A program made the translations under genes and the position numbers. The notes below the pieces were generated by a model. It did not search any database. It saw only the letters and a list, made by a program, of their open reading frames with translations, and had not been told where the DNA came from. Positions 1 to 8,444 of a stretch of DNA of 64,000 nt are shown in pieces (within the stretch, counting starts at the first letter, position 1; every line of letters starts with the position of its first letter). The stretch spans positions 186,001 through 250,000 of the forward strand of contig JACJNX010000061.1 of the NCBI GenBank assembly GCA_014695255.1, in the 5' to 3' direction. Source of the stretch: Cyanobacteria bacterium FACHB-63 (GTDB taxonomy: Bacteria; Cyanobacteriota; Cyanobacteriia; Leptolyngbyales; Leptolyngbyaceae).

Positions 1-29
1 TCGCCAAATTGCCCCCTCACGAGGACTCT

Positions 30-662
30 ATGATTGCAACTGATCCCACAATTCAATCGTTGATTCAAGCGGTCGAAGCCGCAGACTCTCCTGCCAAATT
101 GGTTGGAGCCGTTCGCGCTTTGGCGCAAGCACGATCGACCGCAACCATACCGACGCTGATCCGCGCTCTTGGGTTTAACAATCCGGGTGCAGCATTAGCG
201 GCGGTTTCTGGTTTAGTGGCGCTGGGTGAAGAAGCAGTGCCCGACTTGTTAGCGCAAATTGATGGCTATAACTACGGGGCAAGGGCTTATAGTTTACGAG
301 CATTAGCAGCGATCGCTGACCCACGCGCCTTAGACGTATTGATTAAAGCGGCAGAAGCAGACTTTGCACCCAGCGTCCGGCGAGCAGCCATTAAAGGATT
401 GGGACAACTCCGCTGGCAACAACTTGAACCCACAGAACGCGAATCAGCTCAGTCTCAAGCTTTGAAAACACTCTTGTTGGTTGCTCAGGATGCAGATTGG
501 GCAAATCGCTATGCTGCGATCGTCGGTCTCCAAAGTTGGATCACTTCTGCGGATTTAATCAATCGATCTAGTGCGATCGATCAACTCGATCAGCTTGCTC
601 AAACAGATCCGGATGGTGCGGTTCGAGCTAGAGCCACACTTGCGAAACAACACCTTGCTTAA
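30..662 (+). CDS. cpcF: Phycocyanobilin lyase subunit CpcF (HEAT-repeat)
   Basis: In the known family, CpcE and CpcF form a heterodimer that attaches phycocyanobilin to Cys84 of the phycocyanin alpha subunit. The 210-aa product is almost entirely short paired helices of HEAT/PBS-lyase type, for example around IPTLIRALGF, GLVALGEEAVPDLL and YSLRALAAIADPRALDVL. The ATG at 30 is chosen because GAGG lies about 6 bases upstream; an in-frame TTG at 9 would add seven unlikely residues. Length fits CpcF, and the cpcG genes 18 bases downstream match the usual cpcE-cpcF-cpcG order. cpcBACDE is presumably just left of the window. Confidence 0.9.
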   Translation: MIATDPTIQSLIQAVEAADSPAKLVGAVRALAQARSTATIPTLIRALGFNNPGAALAAVSGLVALGEEAVPDLLAQIDGYNYGARAYSLRALAAIADPRALDVLIKAAEADFAPSVRRAAIKGLGQLRWQQLEPTERESAQSQALKTLLLVAQDADWANRYAAIVGLQSWITSADLINRSSAIDQLDQLAQTDPDGAVRARATLAKQHLA

Positions 663-680
663 ACTTATTGGGTTTCTCTA

Positions 681-1523
681 ATGGCAATCCCACTTCTAAA
701 CATTAATCCAAAAACTCAGAATCAGCGCGTTAATGGTTACGACGTGCTTGATGAAGATGATCCAGTGATTTATCGCCTTGCGGATGCACGATCGGCGGAA
801 GATCTCGATCGTCTGATTTGGGCAGCCTATCGCCAGATTTTTGCGGAACACCTCATTCTCAAAAGTCACCGTCAGGTCAACCTAGAATCGCAATTACGCA
901 ACCGTAGGATCAGCGTTGCTGATTTCATGCGCGGGTTGGGTAAGTCGGACGTTTATCGCGAATTGGTTGCTGACGCAAACTCGAACTATCGCTTAGTTGA
1001 TATCACCCTGAAGCGCTTTCTGGGACGGGCTTCTTATGGTCAGGATGAGCAGATCGCAAAATCGATCGTCATCGCCACCAGAGGCTTACATGGCTTCATC
1101 GATGACATTGTGGATAGCGAAGAATACCGCGAGAACTTTGGCGATGACATTGTGCCGTATCAGCGTCGTCGCTTAGAAGGTCGTCCGTTTAACTTGACCA
1201 ATCCACGCTACGGCGACTTCTGGCGCAATCGGCTTTTAGAACGTGAATTGGCGACTCGTTCTTACTATCAAGTTCGCAGCTACAATGCTGGCGACCTGGA
1301 TAAAACAGTGATTCGTCAAGCGATTCCGTTTGCGTTCTTGAACATGGCGCAAGGCATGAGTACGCCGCACCTCGATACGCAACGTCATGTGGCAAGAGCA
1401 ACATCGAGCGCGATTCAAGTGCCCGATTCAAGCCGTGAAGCTGCTGCGGTAACGAAGCCGACCGTGAGCCGCCCGAAGGTTAATTTGCCGTATAGCTATC
1501 TTCCCAGCACTCCGAGAGTTTAG
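681..1523 (+). CDS. cpcG1: Phycobilisome rod-core linker CpcG1
   Basis: This linker joins phycocyanin rods to the allophycocyanin core on the cytoplasmic face of the thylakoid. The 280-aa product has a PBS linker domain at about residues 18-180, with family blocks [57 protein letters not shown] and VPYQRRRLEGRPFNL. A basic, Ser/Pro-rich tail of about 100 residues follows. Being the longest of the four paralogues and first after cpcF, it corresponds to Anabaena CpcG1. The stop codon TAG lies at the left edge of an inverted-repeat element, so the element may have set the exact C-terminus. Confidence 0.9.
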   Translation: MAIPLLNINPKTQNQRVNGYDVLDEDDPVIYRLADARSAEDLDRLIWAAYRQIFAEHLILKSHRQVNLESQLRNRRISVADFMRGLGKSDVYRELVADANSNYRLVDITLKRFLGRASYGQDEQIAKSIVIATRGLHGFIDDIVDSEEYRENFGDDIVPYQRRRLEGRPFNLTNPRYGDFWRNRLLERELATRSYYQVRSYNAGDLDKTVIRQAIPFAFLNMAQGMSTPHLDTQRHVARATSSAIQVPDSSREAAAVTKPTVSRPKVNLPYSYLPSTPRV

Positions 1524-1720
1524 GGCGTGTGTTAAAACCTTCTCGTCGATGCGCTGTCCCGCCTTGAAATGAATTTCGGGCTAGTCGGCGAAAGTCTACT
1601 TCAGTAGACTCAGAACTCGTTGCAGCCTCTTAATCCGTTTTAACGGACTTTCTCTCGTTAGCCCGAAATTCTATTTCAGGGCGGGCATGAACGCAGCGAA
1701 GGAGGTTTAAAGCACATCCT
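1521..1720. mobile_element. MITE-like foldback element between cpcG1 and cpcG2
   Basis: A stretch of about 200 bases has imperfect terminal inverted repeats of about 65 bases. The left end begins GGGCGTGTGTTAAAACC and the right end, read on the other strand, GGATGTGCTTTAAACC. Both arms continue through matching blocks containing CCCGCC, GAAAT and AATTTCGGGCTA. TA dinucleotides flank both ends. The interior has the palindrome AGTCTACTTCAGTAGACT at about 1593-1610 and CCGTTTTAACGG at about 1635-1646. No plausible transposase ORF fits inside, so this looks like a non-autonomous element. Confidence 0.65.
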
Positions 1721-1794
1721 AATTTAGAGTTTCGGGAAAGCACGATCGCGAAACGTCTCTAGCTTGAACTCGATGAATCTTTCCGCTTCGGAAT

Positions 1795-1892
1795 AAGCGG
1801 CTTCTGCCCCCTAAATCCCCACGAGTGGGGGACTTTGAAATTAGAGTTTTGGCTCGAAGTTCCCTATTTGGGGGACTTAGGGGCTTCTCCGA
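1795..1892. repeat. Second foldback repeat (CCCCTAAAT-CCCC type)
   Basis: Two inverted arms lie at about 1801-1835 (GCCCCCTAAATCCCC then GTGGGGGACTT) and about 1857-1890 (complement GCCCCTAAGTCCCCCAAAT). Each arm resembles the C-rich dispersed repeat often seen between cyanobacterial genes. No coding potential is seen. Together with the upstream element it fills the 419-base gap between cpcG1 and cpcG2. Confidence 0.55.
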
Positions 1893-1942
1893 ATTCAAAA
1901 CCGAAGCGAACCCCGCTATCAATTCTTTACCCTTGATTTACC

Positions 1943-2686
1943 ATGTCGATCCCTCTACTTGAGTACAAGCCCTCCTCGCAGAATCAGCGAGTTGATGGGT
2001 ACGAAGTTCCAGGCGAAGATACCCCCTATATCTATCGGCTCGAAGATTGTGCCGATCAAACGGATATCACTGATCTGATTTGGGCAGCTTACCGCCAAGT
2101 GTTCAGTGAGCACGTCATCCTGAAAAGCAGCCGTCAGACTAATCTGGAATCTCAGCTAAAGAATCGGGCAATTACCGTTCGCGACTTTGTGCGCGGATTG
2201 GCAAAGTCTGAAACATTCCGATCGCTTGTGATCGATAAAAACTCGAACTATCGCCTAGTGGATGTCGCACTGAAGCGCCTACTCGGTCGTTCAGCCTACA
2301 ACAACGAAGAAACGATCGCATGGTCGATCAAAATCGCCACGTTAGGCTGGGGTGGTTTCGTTGATGCCTTGGTCGATAGCGAAGAATACAGCACTGCTTT
2401 TGGTGACAACACCGTTCCCTATCAGCGTCGGCGGTACAAAGGTCGTCCGTTTAACTTGGTGACACCGAGCTATGCGGATTACTGGCGCGATCGCGAAGAA
2501 GAGAGCCGCTACAAGTGGGGCGACATCAACAACTTCCGCGACTTAGCACGATCGCTCAGCATCAAAATGGTCGAGTTCAAGCCCGTTTCGACCGAAAACA
2601 TCAGCATCCCTGACACCACCCGTAAAACTGCTCCGACCGGAACTCCCGCTTCGATTAGCACTGCTGCGGGTTTCCCCTTTCGCTAG
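1943..2686 (+). CDS. cpcG2: Phycobilisome rod-core linker CpcG2
   Basis: Second of four tandem CpcG paralogues, 247 aa, also a rod-core linker by family. The linker domain covers about residues 18-180, with [49 protein letters not shown] and [18 protein letters not shown]. The C-terminal 65 residues are variable and hydrophilic, with no membrane segment, so core attachment is expected. It follows the two foldback repeats and lies 36 bases before the third linker. No strong Shine-Dalgarno is visible before ATG 1943 (TTTACCATG). Confidence 0.88.
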   Translation: MSIPLLEYKPSSQNQRVDGYEVPGEDTPYIYRLEDCADQTDITDLIWAAYRQVFSEHVILKSSRQTNLESQLKNRAITVRDFVRGLAKSETFRSLVIDKNSNYRLVDVALKRLLGRSAYNNEETIAWSIKIATLGWGGFVDALVDSEEYSTAFGDNTVPYQRRRYKGRPFNLVTPSYADYWRDREEESRYKWGDINNFRDLARSLSIKMVEFKPVSTENISIPDTTRKTAPTGTPASISTAAGFPFR

Positions 2687-2722
2687 GTTACGGTCTTACT
2701 GAACGTAGTTAAGGAGGTTTTT

Positions 2723-3472
2723 ATGGGAACAACACTGCCCTTGTTAGAGTACAGACCCGCAACTCAGGATCAGCGCGTCCAAAGCTTTGGCAAAGCTGAT
2801 TTGAATGAAGACAGCCCCTATCTCTACCGCATCGAAGACAGTTCGACCCGGTCTGAGATGGACACGCTGATCTGGGCAACCTATCGGCAAGTGTTTAACG
2901 AGCAGGAAGCGTTGCAGTTTAATCGGCAGATTACGCTGGAAACTCGACTGAAAAATCGATCGATCACAGTCCGCGATTTTGTTCGCGGCTTGGCAAAATC
3001 AGAGCGGTTCTACCGTCTGGTTGTCGAAGCGAATAATAACTATCGCTTAGTCGAAGTCTGCTTGAAGCGGTTACTGGGACGATCGCCCTACAACAAAGAA
3101 GAAACGATCGCGTGGTCAATCCAAGTGGCAACATTGGGATGGAGCAAGTTCGTTGATGCTTTGATTGATAGCGCTGAGTATTCCGAAGCATTTGGAGATA
3201 ATACCGTTCCGTATCAGCGCAAACGAGTCACGGAGCGCCCTTACAGCTTCACGCCGCGCTATGGAGCCGATTATCGCGATCGACTCCCCAAACAAGGCGA
3301 ATTGAAATTCGTTCAATCGTTCAAACCGCAATTTGAACAATTTGAGCGATTTAACTGGGAGAAATTTGTCGGAACTTCGGATTGGAAAACGGTTACGGCT
3401 GTTTCTGTTTCGACGTTAGGCTTAATTTTCTTCCTGTTATTGCTTTTCGCGGTCAATGGTTCGATCGGATAA
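2723..3472 (+). CDS. cpcL: Membrane-anchored rod linker CpcL (CpcG3 type)
   Basis: 249-aa CpcG paralogue whose C-terminus differs from its neighbours. After the linker domain (about residues 20-180; [43 protein letters not shown]) comes a single hydrophobic segment at about 226-244 ([15 protein letters not shown]) and only a few residues more. This is the hallmark of CpcL, formerly CpcG2 in Synechocystis and CpcG3 in Anabaena, which anchors core-less rods in the thylakoid and channels energy mainly to photosystem I or PSI-NDH complexes. The third position in the cluster matches Anabaena. AGGAGG with a short spacer precedes ATG 2723. Confidence 0.9.
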   Translation: MGTTLPLLEYRPATQDQRVQSFGKADLNEDSPYLYRIEDSSTRSEMDTLIWATYRQVFNEQEALQFNRQITLETRLKNRSITVRDFVRGLAKSERFYRLVVEANNNYRLVEVCLKRLLGRSPYNKEETIAWSIQVATLGWSKFVDALIDSAEYSEAFGDNTVPYQRKRVTERPYSFTPRYGADYRDRLPKQGELKFVQSFKPQFEQFERFNWEKFVGTSDWKTVTAVSVSTLGLIFFLLLLFAVNGSIG

Positions 3473-3596
3473 ATGCTCACAAGGGTACTACTTTCGGACA
3501 CCAGACGCGAGATAATAGTTTCACGCGACTTGGATTTCTAGTCATAAAAATCCATCCAAAATTTACCGCCGTTTATATTACGAGGGAGATTCTGAC

Positions 3597-4352
3597 ATGG
3601 CATTGCCATTGTTAGCTTACAAGCCGACTACCCAAAACCATCGGGTGAAAAATTTCGGCACTGCTGACCAAAACGAAGATACTCCTTACATCTATCGAAT
3701 CGAAGATGTAAGCTCTTCAACAGATATGGAAGCCCTAATCTGGGCGACCTATCGCCAAGTGTTCAGCGAACATGAAACGCTGAAATTCAACCGCCAAGTG
3801 ACTTGCGAATCTCGTCTAAGAAACGGCGCAATCACAGTACGCGATTTCATTCGTGAACTGGCAAAATCCGAACGCTTTTACAGCACCGTTGTAGAAGTGA
3901 ACAACAACTATCGCTTAGTGCAAATTTGCCTGAAGCGGTTCTTGGGTCGGGATTCCTATGACCGCAATGAAGAGATTGCTTGGTCGATCGTGATCGGAAC
4001 CAAGGGATTCAACGGATTCGTTGACGCCCTGCTCGATAGCGAAGAATACACCAACGCTTTCGGTGACTACACCGTTCCGTATCAGCGTCGTCGCATGGAA
4101 GCGCGTCCGTTTAACTTGGTCACACCACGTTACGGCGAAGACTTCCGCGAAACGGTTGGAACTGTGAAGAACGATTGGCAGTTTGTGGTGCAGAACTACT
4201 ACTCCAAGCGTTCGCAAGAACGTCGTCTGCCCGAAGGTGATCCGCGTCGCTTCCTCAGTGTGGCAGCCTCGATCGCGCCCAAATCGAACTATGGCAGCGT
4301 CGTAACTTCTGAAGACTACATGAGCAAAGTGCCGAACCGCAGTCGTCGTTAA
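3597..4352 (+). CDS. cpcG4: Phycobilisome rod-core linker CpcG4
   Basis: Fourth CpcG paralogue, 251 aa. Linker domain at about residues 20-185 with [48 protein letters not shown] and [18 protein letters not shown]. The soluble, basic C-terminal tail ([17 protein letters not shown]) has no membrane anchor, so it is expected to bind the allophycocyanin core. GAGGGAG precedes the ATG at a good distance. It is the last gene of the run and is followed by a strong hairpin. The 124-base gap to cpcL could carry its own promoter, but none is clear. Confidence 0.88.
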   Translation: MALPLLAYKPTTQNHRVKNFGTADQNEDTPYIYRIEDVSSSTDMEALIWATYRQVFSEHETLKFNRQVTCESRLRNGAITVRDFIRELAKSERFYSTVVEVNNNYRLVQICLKRFLGRDSYDRNEEIAWSIVIGTKGFNGFVDALLDSEEYTNAFGDYTVPYQRRRMEARPFNLVTPRYGEDFRETVGTVKNDWQFVVQNYYSKRSQERRLPEGDPRRFLSVAASIAPKSNYGSVVTSEDYMSKVPNRSRR

Positions 4353-4374
4353 TTTCGTCGATCGTGGTTTAGCT

Positions 4375-4443
4375 GTAGGCTCGATTTTCGATTGCAGTCT
4401 GTTGCAAGCAGATTGGAGTCGCAAGTCGAGCCTACTTGTTTTT
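4375..4443 (+). terminator. Terminator of the cpc linker run
   Basis: A long imperfect hairpin with outer arms GTAGGCTCGA (4375-4384) and TCGAGCCTAC (4426-4435), and inner arms around CAGTCTG and CAGATTGG, is followed by TTGTTTTT. It sits directly behind cpcG4. Confidence 0.8.
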
Positions 4444-4474
4444 AGAATGAAATTGCCGAAATTGGTCGATCGTC

Positions 4475-5104
4475 ATGATTCAAGCCCTGAAAAAACCTGT
4501 CAGTTTTGATGAATTTTTGGAGTGGTATCCAGAACACTCAGAAATGCGGTATGAATTGCGTCGCGGAGTGATTGTCAAAGTGCCAAAGCCAAGAGGAAAA
4601 CATTCAGATATTGCAGGATTTCTGGCGATCGAGGCAGGTATCTTAATTCGGCAGTTGAATTTACCTTTCTTCGTTCCGAAAGAGTGTGTTGTGAAAATCG
4701 ATGAGATCGAAGATGAAGGCGAATCTGCTTACGAGCCAGATGGGATTGTTCTAGATCGCCGTGAGATTGTGCATGAACCGAAGTGGGAGAAATCATCTGC
4801 GATCGAAAACAGCAAAACGATCAAACTCATCATCGAAGTCGTAAGCACCAATTGGCGCGATGATTATCATACGAAGTTTGCCGCTTATGAAGCTTTGGGC
4901 ATTCCAGAATATTGGATTGTCGATTACGCAGCACTGGGAGGAAGAAGATTTTTAGGCAGTTCGAAAGAGCCAACGCTTTGGGTTTGTGAATTGATCGAGG
5001 ATGAATATCAGATGACTCCGTTTCGGGGGAACGATGCGATCGTTTCCCCAACTTTTCCAAATTTGCAACTAACCGCTGCACAGATCTTTCAAGCCTCTAC
5101 TTAG
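4475..5104 (+). CDS. Uma2 family protein (DUF820, PD-(D/E)XK nuclease fold)
   Basis: 209 aa, a member of the Uma2/DUF820 family that is greatly expanded in cyanobacteria; the fold is that of restriction-type nucleases, but the cellular role is unknown. Visible features: EFLEWYPEHSEMRYELRRG at the N-terminus, YEPDGIVL (acidic residue), LIIEVVSTNWRDDYHTKFAAYE containing the E-x-V and downstream K, and IPEYWIVD. It stands alone. Its 3' end overlaps the convergent osmoprotectant-binding gene by 8 bases. Confidence 0.85.
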   Translation: MIQALKKPVSFDEFLEWYPEHSEMRYELRRGVIVKVPKPRGKHSDIAGFLAIEAGILIRQLNLPFFVPKECVVKIDEIEDEGESAYEPDGIVLDRREIVHEPKWEKSSAIENSKTIKLIIEVVSTNWRDDYHTKFAAYEALGIPEYWIVDYAALGGRRFLGSSKEPTLWVCELIEDEYQMTPFRGNDAIVSPTFPNLQLTAAQIFQAST

Positions 5105-5975
5105 ATTTCAAGAATTCCTGAACAACCTGTTTTACATCCTCTTTCTTTCCATCCACTCGATAGTTTAATTCCTGCATTGTTTTATCAGAAATTAATCCAC
5201 CAAGTTGATCTAAAACTTCTTTCAATTCTGGATGTTTTTGGAACGCATCGCGTCGAACTACTGCTGCGGCTTCATAGGGTGGAAAATAGCGTTTATCATC
5301 TTGCAGAACGGTTAAATCGAGCGTTGAAAGCAAGCCATCAGTTGTGCTTCCTGCCACAATATCGACTTGTTTATCTTGGAGCGATCGATACAATAATCCC
5401 AAATCCATTACTTTCGGTTGAGATTCAAATCTCAAGTTATAAGTCTTTGCCAATCCAGGAAATCCATCTTCACGATTGAGAAATTCAGGTCCAAATCCTG
5501 CACGCCATTTTGGAGTATAAGCTGATGCTTGTGAAAGGGTTTGAACCTTCAGTTTTCTCGCATCTTCGCCCCTGATCACCATCGCAAATGAGTTATTAAA
5601 TCCGAATGGCTTTGACCAAGTGAGTTGAAAATCTCGCTCAAATCGACTTTTTACAGTTTCAAACGTCTTTTTTGGATCGCTGTCTGCTCCAAGTTTCAGA
5701 ATCGCAGTGTAAGCGGTTCCAGTATATTCGGGATAGATGTCGAGTTCGCCTTTTCGAATTCCGGTTAAGCAGACAAATGTTCCGCCTAAATTGAATTTAC
5801 GATCGACCTTAATATTCGTTTTGCGCTCGATCTGCTGCGCTAAAATTTCACCTAAAATAATTTGCTCTGTGAAATTCTTTGAGCCAATGACGAGACGATC
5901 GCCACCTCCTTGACACGCAACGATCGACACCACTAAACAAATCGCTAAAAGCCCTAATGCTAGAAATCTTTTCAT
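5097..5975 (-). CDS. Osmoprotectant-type ABC transporter substrate-binding lipoprotein (OpuBC/OsmF-like)
   Basis: Substrate-binding protein of the glycine betaine/choline/carnitine family, 292 aa. The N-terminus is a lipoprotein signal, with the lipobox near VSIVAC and Cys at about 21, so it should be anchored on the periplasmic face of the inner membrane. The family block IGSKNFTEQIILGEI follows, then DIYPEYTGTAYT and a VAGSTTDGLL block. It is the last gene of a three-gene operon, overlapping the permease gene by 4 bases. The substrate (betaine, choline or another compatible solute) cannot be read from the sequence. Confidence 0.85.
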   Translation of the reverse strand: MKRFLALGLLAICLVVSIVACQGGGDRLVIGSKNFTEQIILGEILAQQIERKTNIKVDRKFNLGGTFVCLTGIRKGELDIYPEYTGTAYTAILKLGADSDPKKTFETVKSRFERDFQLTWSKPFGFNNSFAMVIRGEDARKLKVQTLSQASAYTPKWRAGFGPEFLNREDGFPGLAKTYNLRFESQPKVMDLGLLYRSLQDKQVDIVAGSTTDGLLSTLDLTVLQDDKRYFPPYEAAAVVRRDAFQKHPELKEVLDQLGGLISDKTMQELNYRVDGKKEDVKQVVQEFLKSK

Positions 5976-6598
5976 TTTCTAATCGTCAAACGTCTCTCAA
6001 TCCAACCTAAACCCCAATCTGCACCCAACGCTACAATCGCTGCCGGAACTGCACCTGCGAGAATGAGTTGATTATCAACGATCGCCACCCCCCGAAAAAT
6101 AAATTCTCCTAAACCTCCCGCACCAATTGCGGATGCGATCGTTGCCAATCCTACCCCAATCACCGTTGCCACTCGAACACCAGACAAAATTACCCCCATT
6201 GCTAACGGGAGTTCAACTTGAAAGAGTAACTGTTGATCACTCATGCCCATTCCGCGCCCCGCTTCTCGGACTGCCGGATCAACACTGTTAATTCCTACAA
6301 CCGTATTCCGAATAATCGGGAGCAATGAGTACAGCACAAGCGCAACGATTGCCGTTCTCGCCCCAATTCCCCCAATAATTGGAATCGGCAGCAGAAAGCC
6401 AAACAGCGCTAAACTCGGAACCGTTTGCATCACATTGGCAAATCCTAAAATCGGCTTACCTAAAGCTGGACGGCGCGTAATGAGAATTCCGAGCGGAATA
6501 CCGACAAGAATCGCGATCGACAGCGCCACTCCAACCAAAAATAAATGCTGTCCCAGCCGTTCTAAAATCTCATCGCCGTAGCGCGTCAAGAATTCCAT
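5972..6598 (-). CDS. Osmoprotectant ABC transporter permease (OpuBB/YehW-like)
   Basis: 208-aa inner-membrane permease with about five hydrophobic helices. The binding-protein-dependent transport signature is at about residues 110-145 (DPAVREAGRGMGMSDQQLLFQVELPLAMGVIL), where the EAA-G loop contacts the ATPase. Its start overlaps the ATPase gene by 13 bases and its end overlaps the lipoprotein gene by 4, indicating translational coupling. There is one permease only, as in several OpuC-like systems, so a homodimer is likely (inference). Confidence 0.85.
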   Translation of the reverse strand: MEFLTRYGDEILERLGQHLFLVGVALSIAILVGIPLGILITRRPALGKPILGFANVMQTVPSLALFGFLLPIPIIGGIGARTAIVALVLYSLLPIIRNTVVGINSVDPAVREAGRGMGMSDQQLLFQVELPLAMGVILSGVRVATVIGVGLATIASAIGAGGLGEFIFRGVAIVDNQLILAGAVPAAIVALGADWGLGWIERRLTIRK

Positions 6599-7320
6599 TC
6601 GGTTACGCTCATCAGTGCTTGGGCTTCGGGATGCGTCGATCGGGCAAATTCCTGGGGCGTTCCTAATTCAACGAGTTGCCCTGCCTGCATCAGTCCGATC
6701 CGCGTTCCTAGCTTAAATGCTTCTTGAATATCATGCGTCACAAAGACGATCGTTTTTCCTAATTGCTGCTGTAATCGCGCAAATTCTCGCTGAAGTTCCA
6801 CCCGCGTGATCGGATCTAATGCTCCAAACGGTTCATCCATTAATAATATCGGTGGATCAGCCGCCAGCGCCCGTGCCACTCCGATTCGCTGTCGCTGTCC
6901 ACCGGATAGCTCATGGGGATAGCGATGCTTAAACCGCTGCGGTTCTAATCCAACCAGCTCCAATAACTCGATCACCCGCGACTGAATTCGATCCGGCTCC
7001 CATTTCTGAAGCGAGGGCACAACTGCAATATTCTGCGCCACTGTGAAATGCGGAAACAGACCAACTTCTTGAATCACATAGCCAATCTGCCGCCGCAGTT
7101 GAATTGGATTCCAGTTCAGCGTTGATCGACCCTTCACCCGCACTTCACCCTGAGTTGGAACCAGCAACCGATTGATCAATCTCAAGGTTGTCGTTTTCCC
7201 ACATCCGCTCCGACCCAGTAGCACGATCGTCTCTCCCGGAAAGATCGTAAAGCTCAGATCTGAAATCAGCCGCTTTTGATTGAGTTGGTAAGAAACTTGG
7301 CAGAATTCAACAGCACTCAT
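6586..7320 (-). CDS. Osmoprotectant ABC transporter ATP-binding protein (OpuBA/YehX-like)
   Basis: 244-aa ATPase. Walker A GRSGCGKTT at about residues 36-44, Q-loop VIQEVGLFP, ABC signature LSGGQRQRIGVARAL at about 138, Walker B ILLMDEPFGALDP and switch His in FVTHDIQEA are all intact. There is no C-terminal CBS pair, which the osmosensing OpuA-type ATPases carry, so direct ionic-strength sensing as in OpuA is not indicated. It is the first gene of the operon. Confidence 0.88.
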   Translation of the reverse strand: MSAVEFCQVSYQLNQKRLISDLSFTIFPGETIVLLGRSGCGKTTTLRLINRLLVPTQGEVRVKGRSTLNWNPIQLRRQIGYVIQEVGLFPHFTVAQNIAVVPSLQKWEPDRIQSRVIELLELVGLEPQRFKHRYPHELSGGQRQRIGVARALAADPPILLMDEPFGALDPITRVELQREFARLQQQLGKTIVFVTHDIQEAFKLGTRIGLMQAGQLVELGTPQEFARSTHPEAQALMSVTEWNS

Positions 7321-7354
7321 TTACGAACATCTTCTAAGGGTCTTGCACCCATCA

Positions 7355-7924
7355 TTACTCACAACCGTATGGACTTTGCTGGCGACATTGACGATCGGAT
7401 TGAATTTCACCGTTCAAATCCTTCAGCGATAACACCGTAAAGTGATAAAACTTTCGTCCCTGGTTTGGCTCCTTAAACTCTGTAGTCCTGTAAGCGAGTG
7501 TTCTTCCACGGTAGAATCGCTTTTCAATTCCGGCGTAGTCTACCCGCGCTACATACTGCGATCGCCGAAAATCTTCCGAAACCGCAGTGTTAAACATCTG
7601 CTGAATCAATCCCAAATTCTCGCGAGTAAATCCCTTAAACGATTGTGCAGTTCCAAGCGCGATCGTTTCTTGTCGCGATCGTTGATCTTGGCGATCGGGA
7701 CTCATCGAAAACACGATCGTTCCGTTCGGCAGCTTGCCTTCACTTGTGTAAAAGGGTAGTCCGCTGAGTTCTGCAATCCCTCGCTTCAGCGGCGACATCA
7801 TTGATTGTTTCGCAACCCGATTCTTAACGGTTTGCACCGTTTCCCCTGGTAAAGCACGAGCAGATTGGGACAAGCTAAACACTAGAGTGAAAGCTGCGGT
7901 GATGGAAAGAAGCGGTCGTTTCAT
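7355..7924 (-). CDS. Secreted protein of unknown function
   Basis: Not recognised. 189 aa with a clear signal peptide (MKRPLLSITAAFTLVFSLSQ, cleavage near ARA-LP), so periplasmic or exported. The mature part is basic and polar, contains no membrane segment, and ends with two nearby cysteines (RQCRQQSPYGCE) that could form a disulfide. It lies 34 bases upstream of the osmoprotectant operon on the same strand and could be co-transcribed with it; no functional link is shown. Confidence 0.7.
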   Translation of the reverse strand: MKRPLLSITAAFTLVFSLSQSARALPGETVQTVKNRVAKQSMMSPLKRGIAELSGLPFYTSEGKLPNGTIVFSMSPDRQDQRSRQETIALGTAQSFKGFTRENLGLIQQMFNTAVSEDFRRSQYVARVDYAGIEKRFYRGRTLAYRTTEFKEPNQGRKFYHFTVLSLKDLNGEIQSDRQCRQQSPYGCE

Positions 7925-8072
7925 GCAGATGAATTATGGTTGAACATAAGAGACTACACCGCACGATCGCACGACTCCAGAACGCAACAATGTAATTCCT
8001 AAGACAGATTTGCCTAGGGTTCGCGGGCGTATCCTGTACTATCCAAACAGGTTTACACGAAGGACTTCAATC

Positions 8073-8444
8073 ATGTCGATCGTACTAATTCAGCTTTTAG
8101 GAATCGGGTTGCTCGCGGGAATTGCAGGCGGAATGTTTGGCATCGGAGGTGGAGCGATTATGGTTCCAGCAATGGTGCTTATGCTGGGGATGGAGCAGAA
8201 ATTCGCAACGGGAACCTCAGTTGCAGCGCAAATTTTACCGATCGGAATTCTTGCCGCGATCGTCTACCAGCGCAGCGGTAATCTTAACTGGAAATATGCC
8301 GTCATTATCGCGATCGGACTTGTAATTGGCAATCTCTTTGGTGCTCTATTTGCCAATCAACCCTTTATTAGCGGAGAAACGATGAAAAAACTCTATGGCA
8401 TATTTCTCTTAGTGATTGGATTACGTTACCTACTCTATCGTTGA
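8073..8444 (+). CDS. Half-size TauE/SafE family membrane protein
   Basis: TauE/SafE proteins are predicted exporters of sulfite or organosulfonates with 7-8 helices and about 250 residues. This one has 123 aa and about four helices, containing a single repeat: GLLAGIAGGMFGIGGGAIMVPAM, then GTSVAAQILPIGILAAIVY and a C-terminal GIFLLVIGLRYLL. ATG 8073 is chosen because AAGGA precedes it. It may work as a dimer of half-size units (inference). The last 15 bases overlap the convergent def gene. Confidence 0.8.
   Translation: MSIVLIQLLGIGLLAGIAGGMFGIGGGAIMVPAMVLMLGMEQKFATGTSVAAQILPIGILAAIVYQRSGNLNWKYAVIIAIGLVIGNLFGALFANQPFISGETMKKLYGIFLLVIGLRYLLYR

Noticed and set aside
1719-1922. 67-codon minus-strand ORF between cpcG1 and cpcG2
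   Set aside because: It is built on the foldback repeat and has no protein-like features.
3531-3554. Small hairpin (TGGATTT/AAATCCA) before cpcG4
   Set aside because: Short AT-rich stem without a T run; too weak to call a terminator or regulatory site.
3915-4424. 169-codon minus-strand ORF over cpcG4
   Set aside because: It is a shadow of the well-supported cpcG4 frame and has no domain or ribosome binding site.
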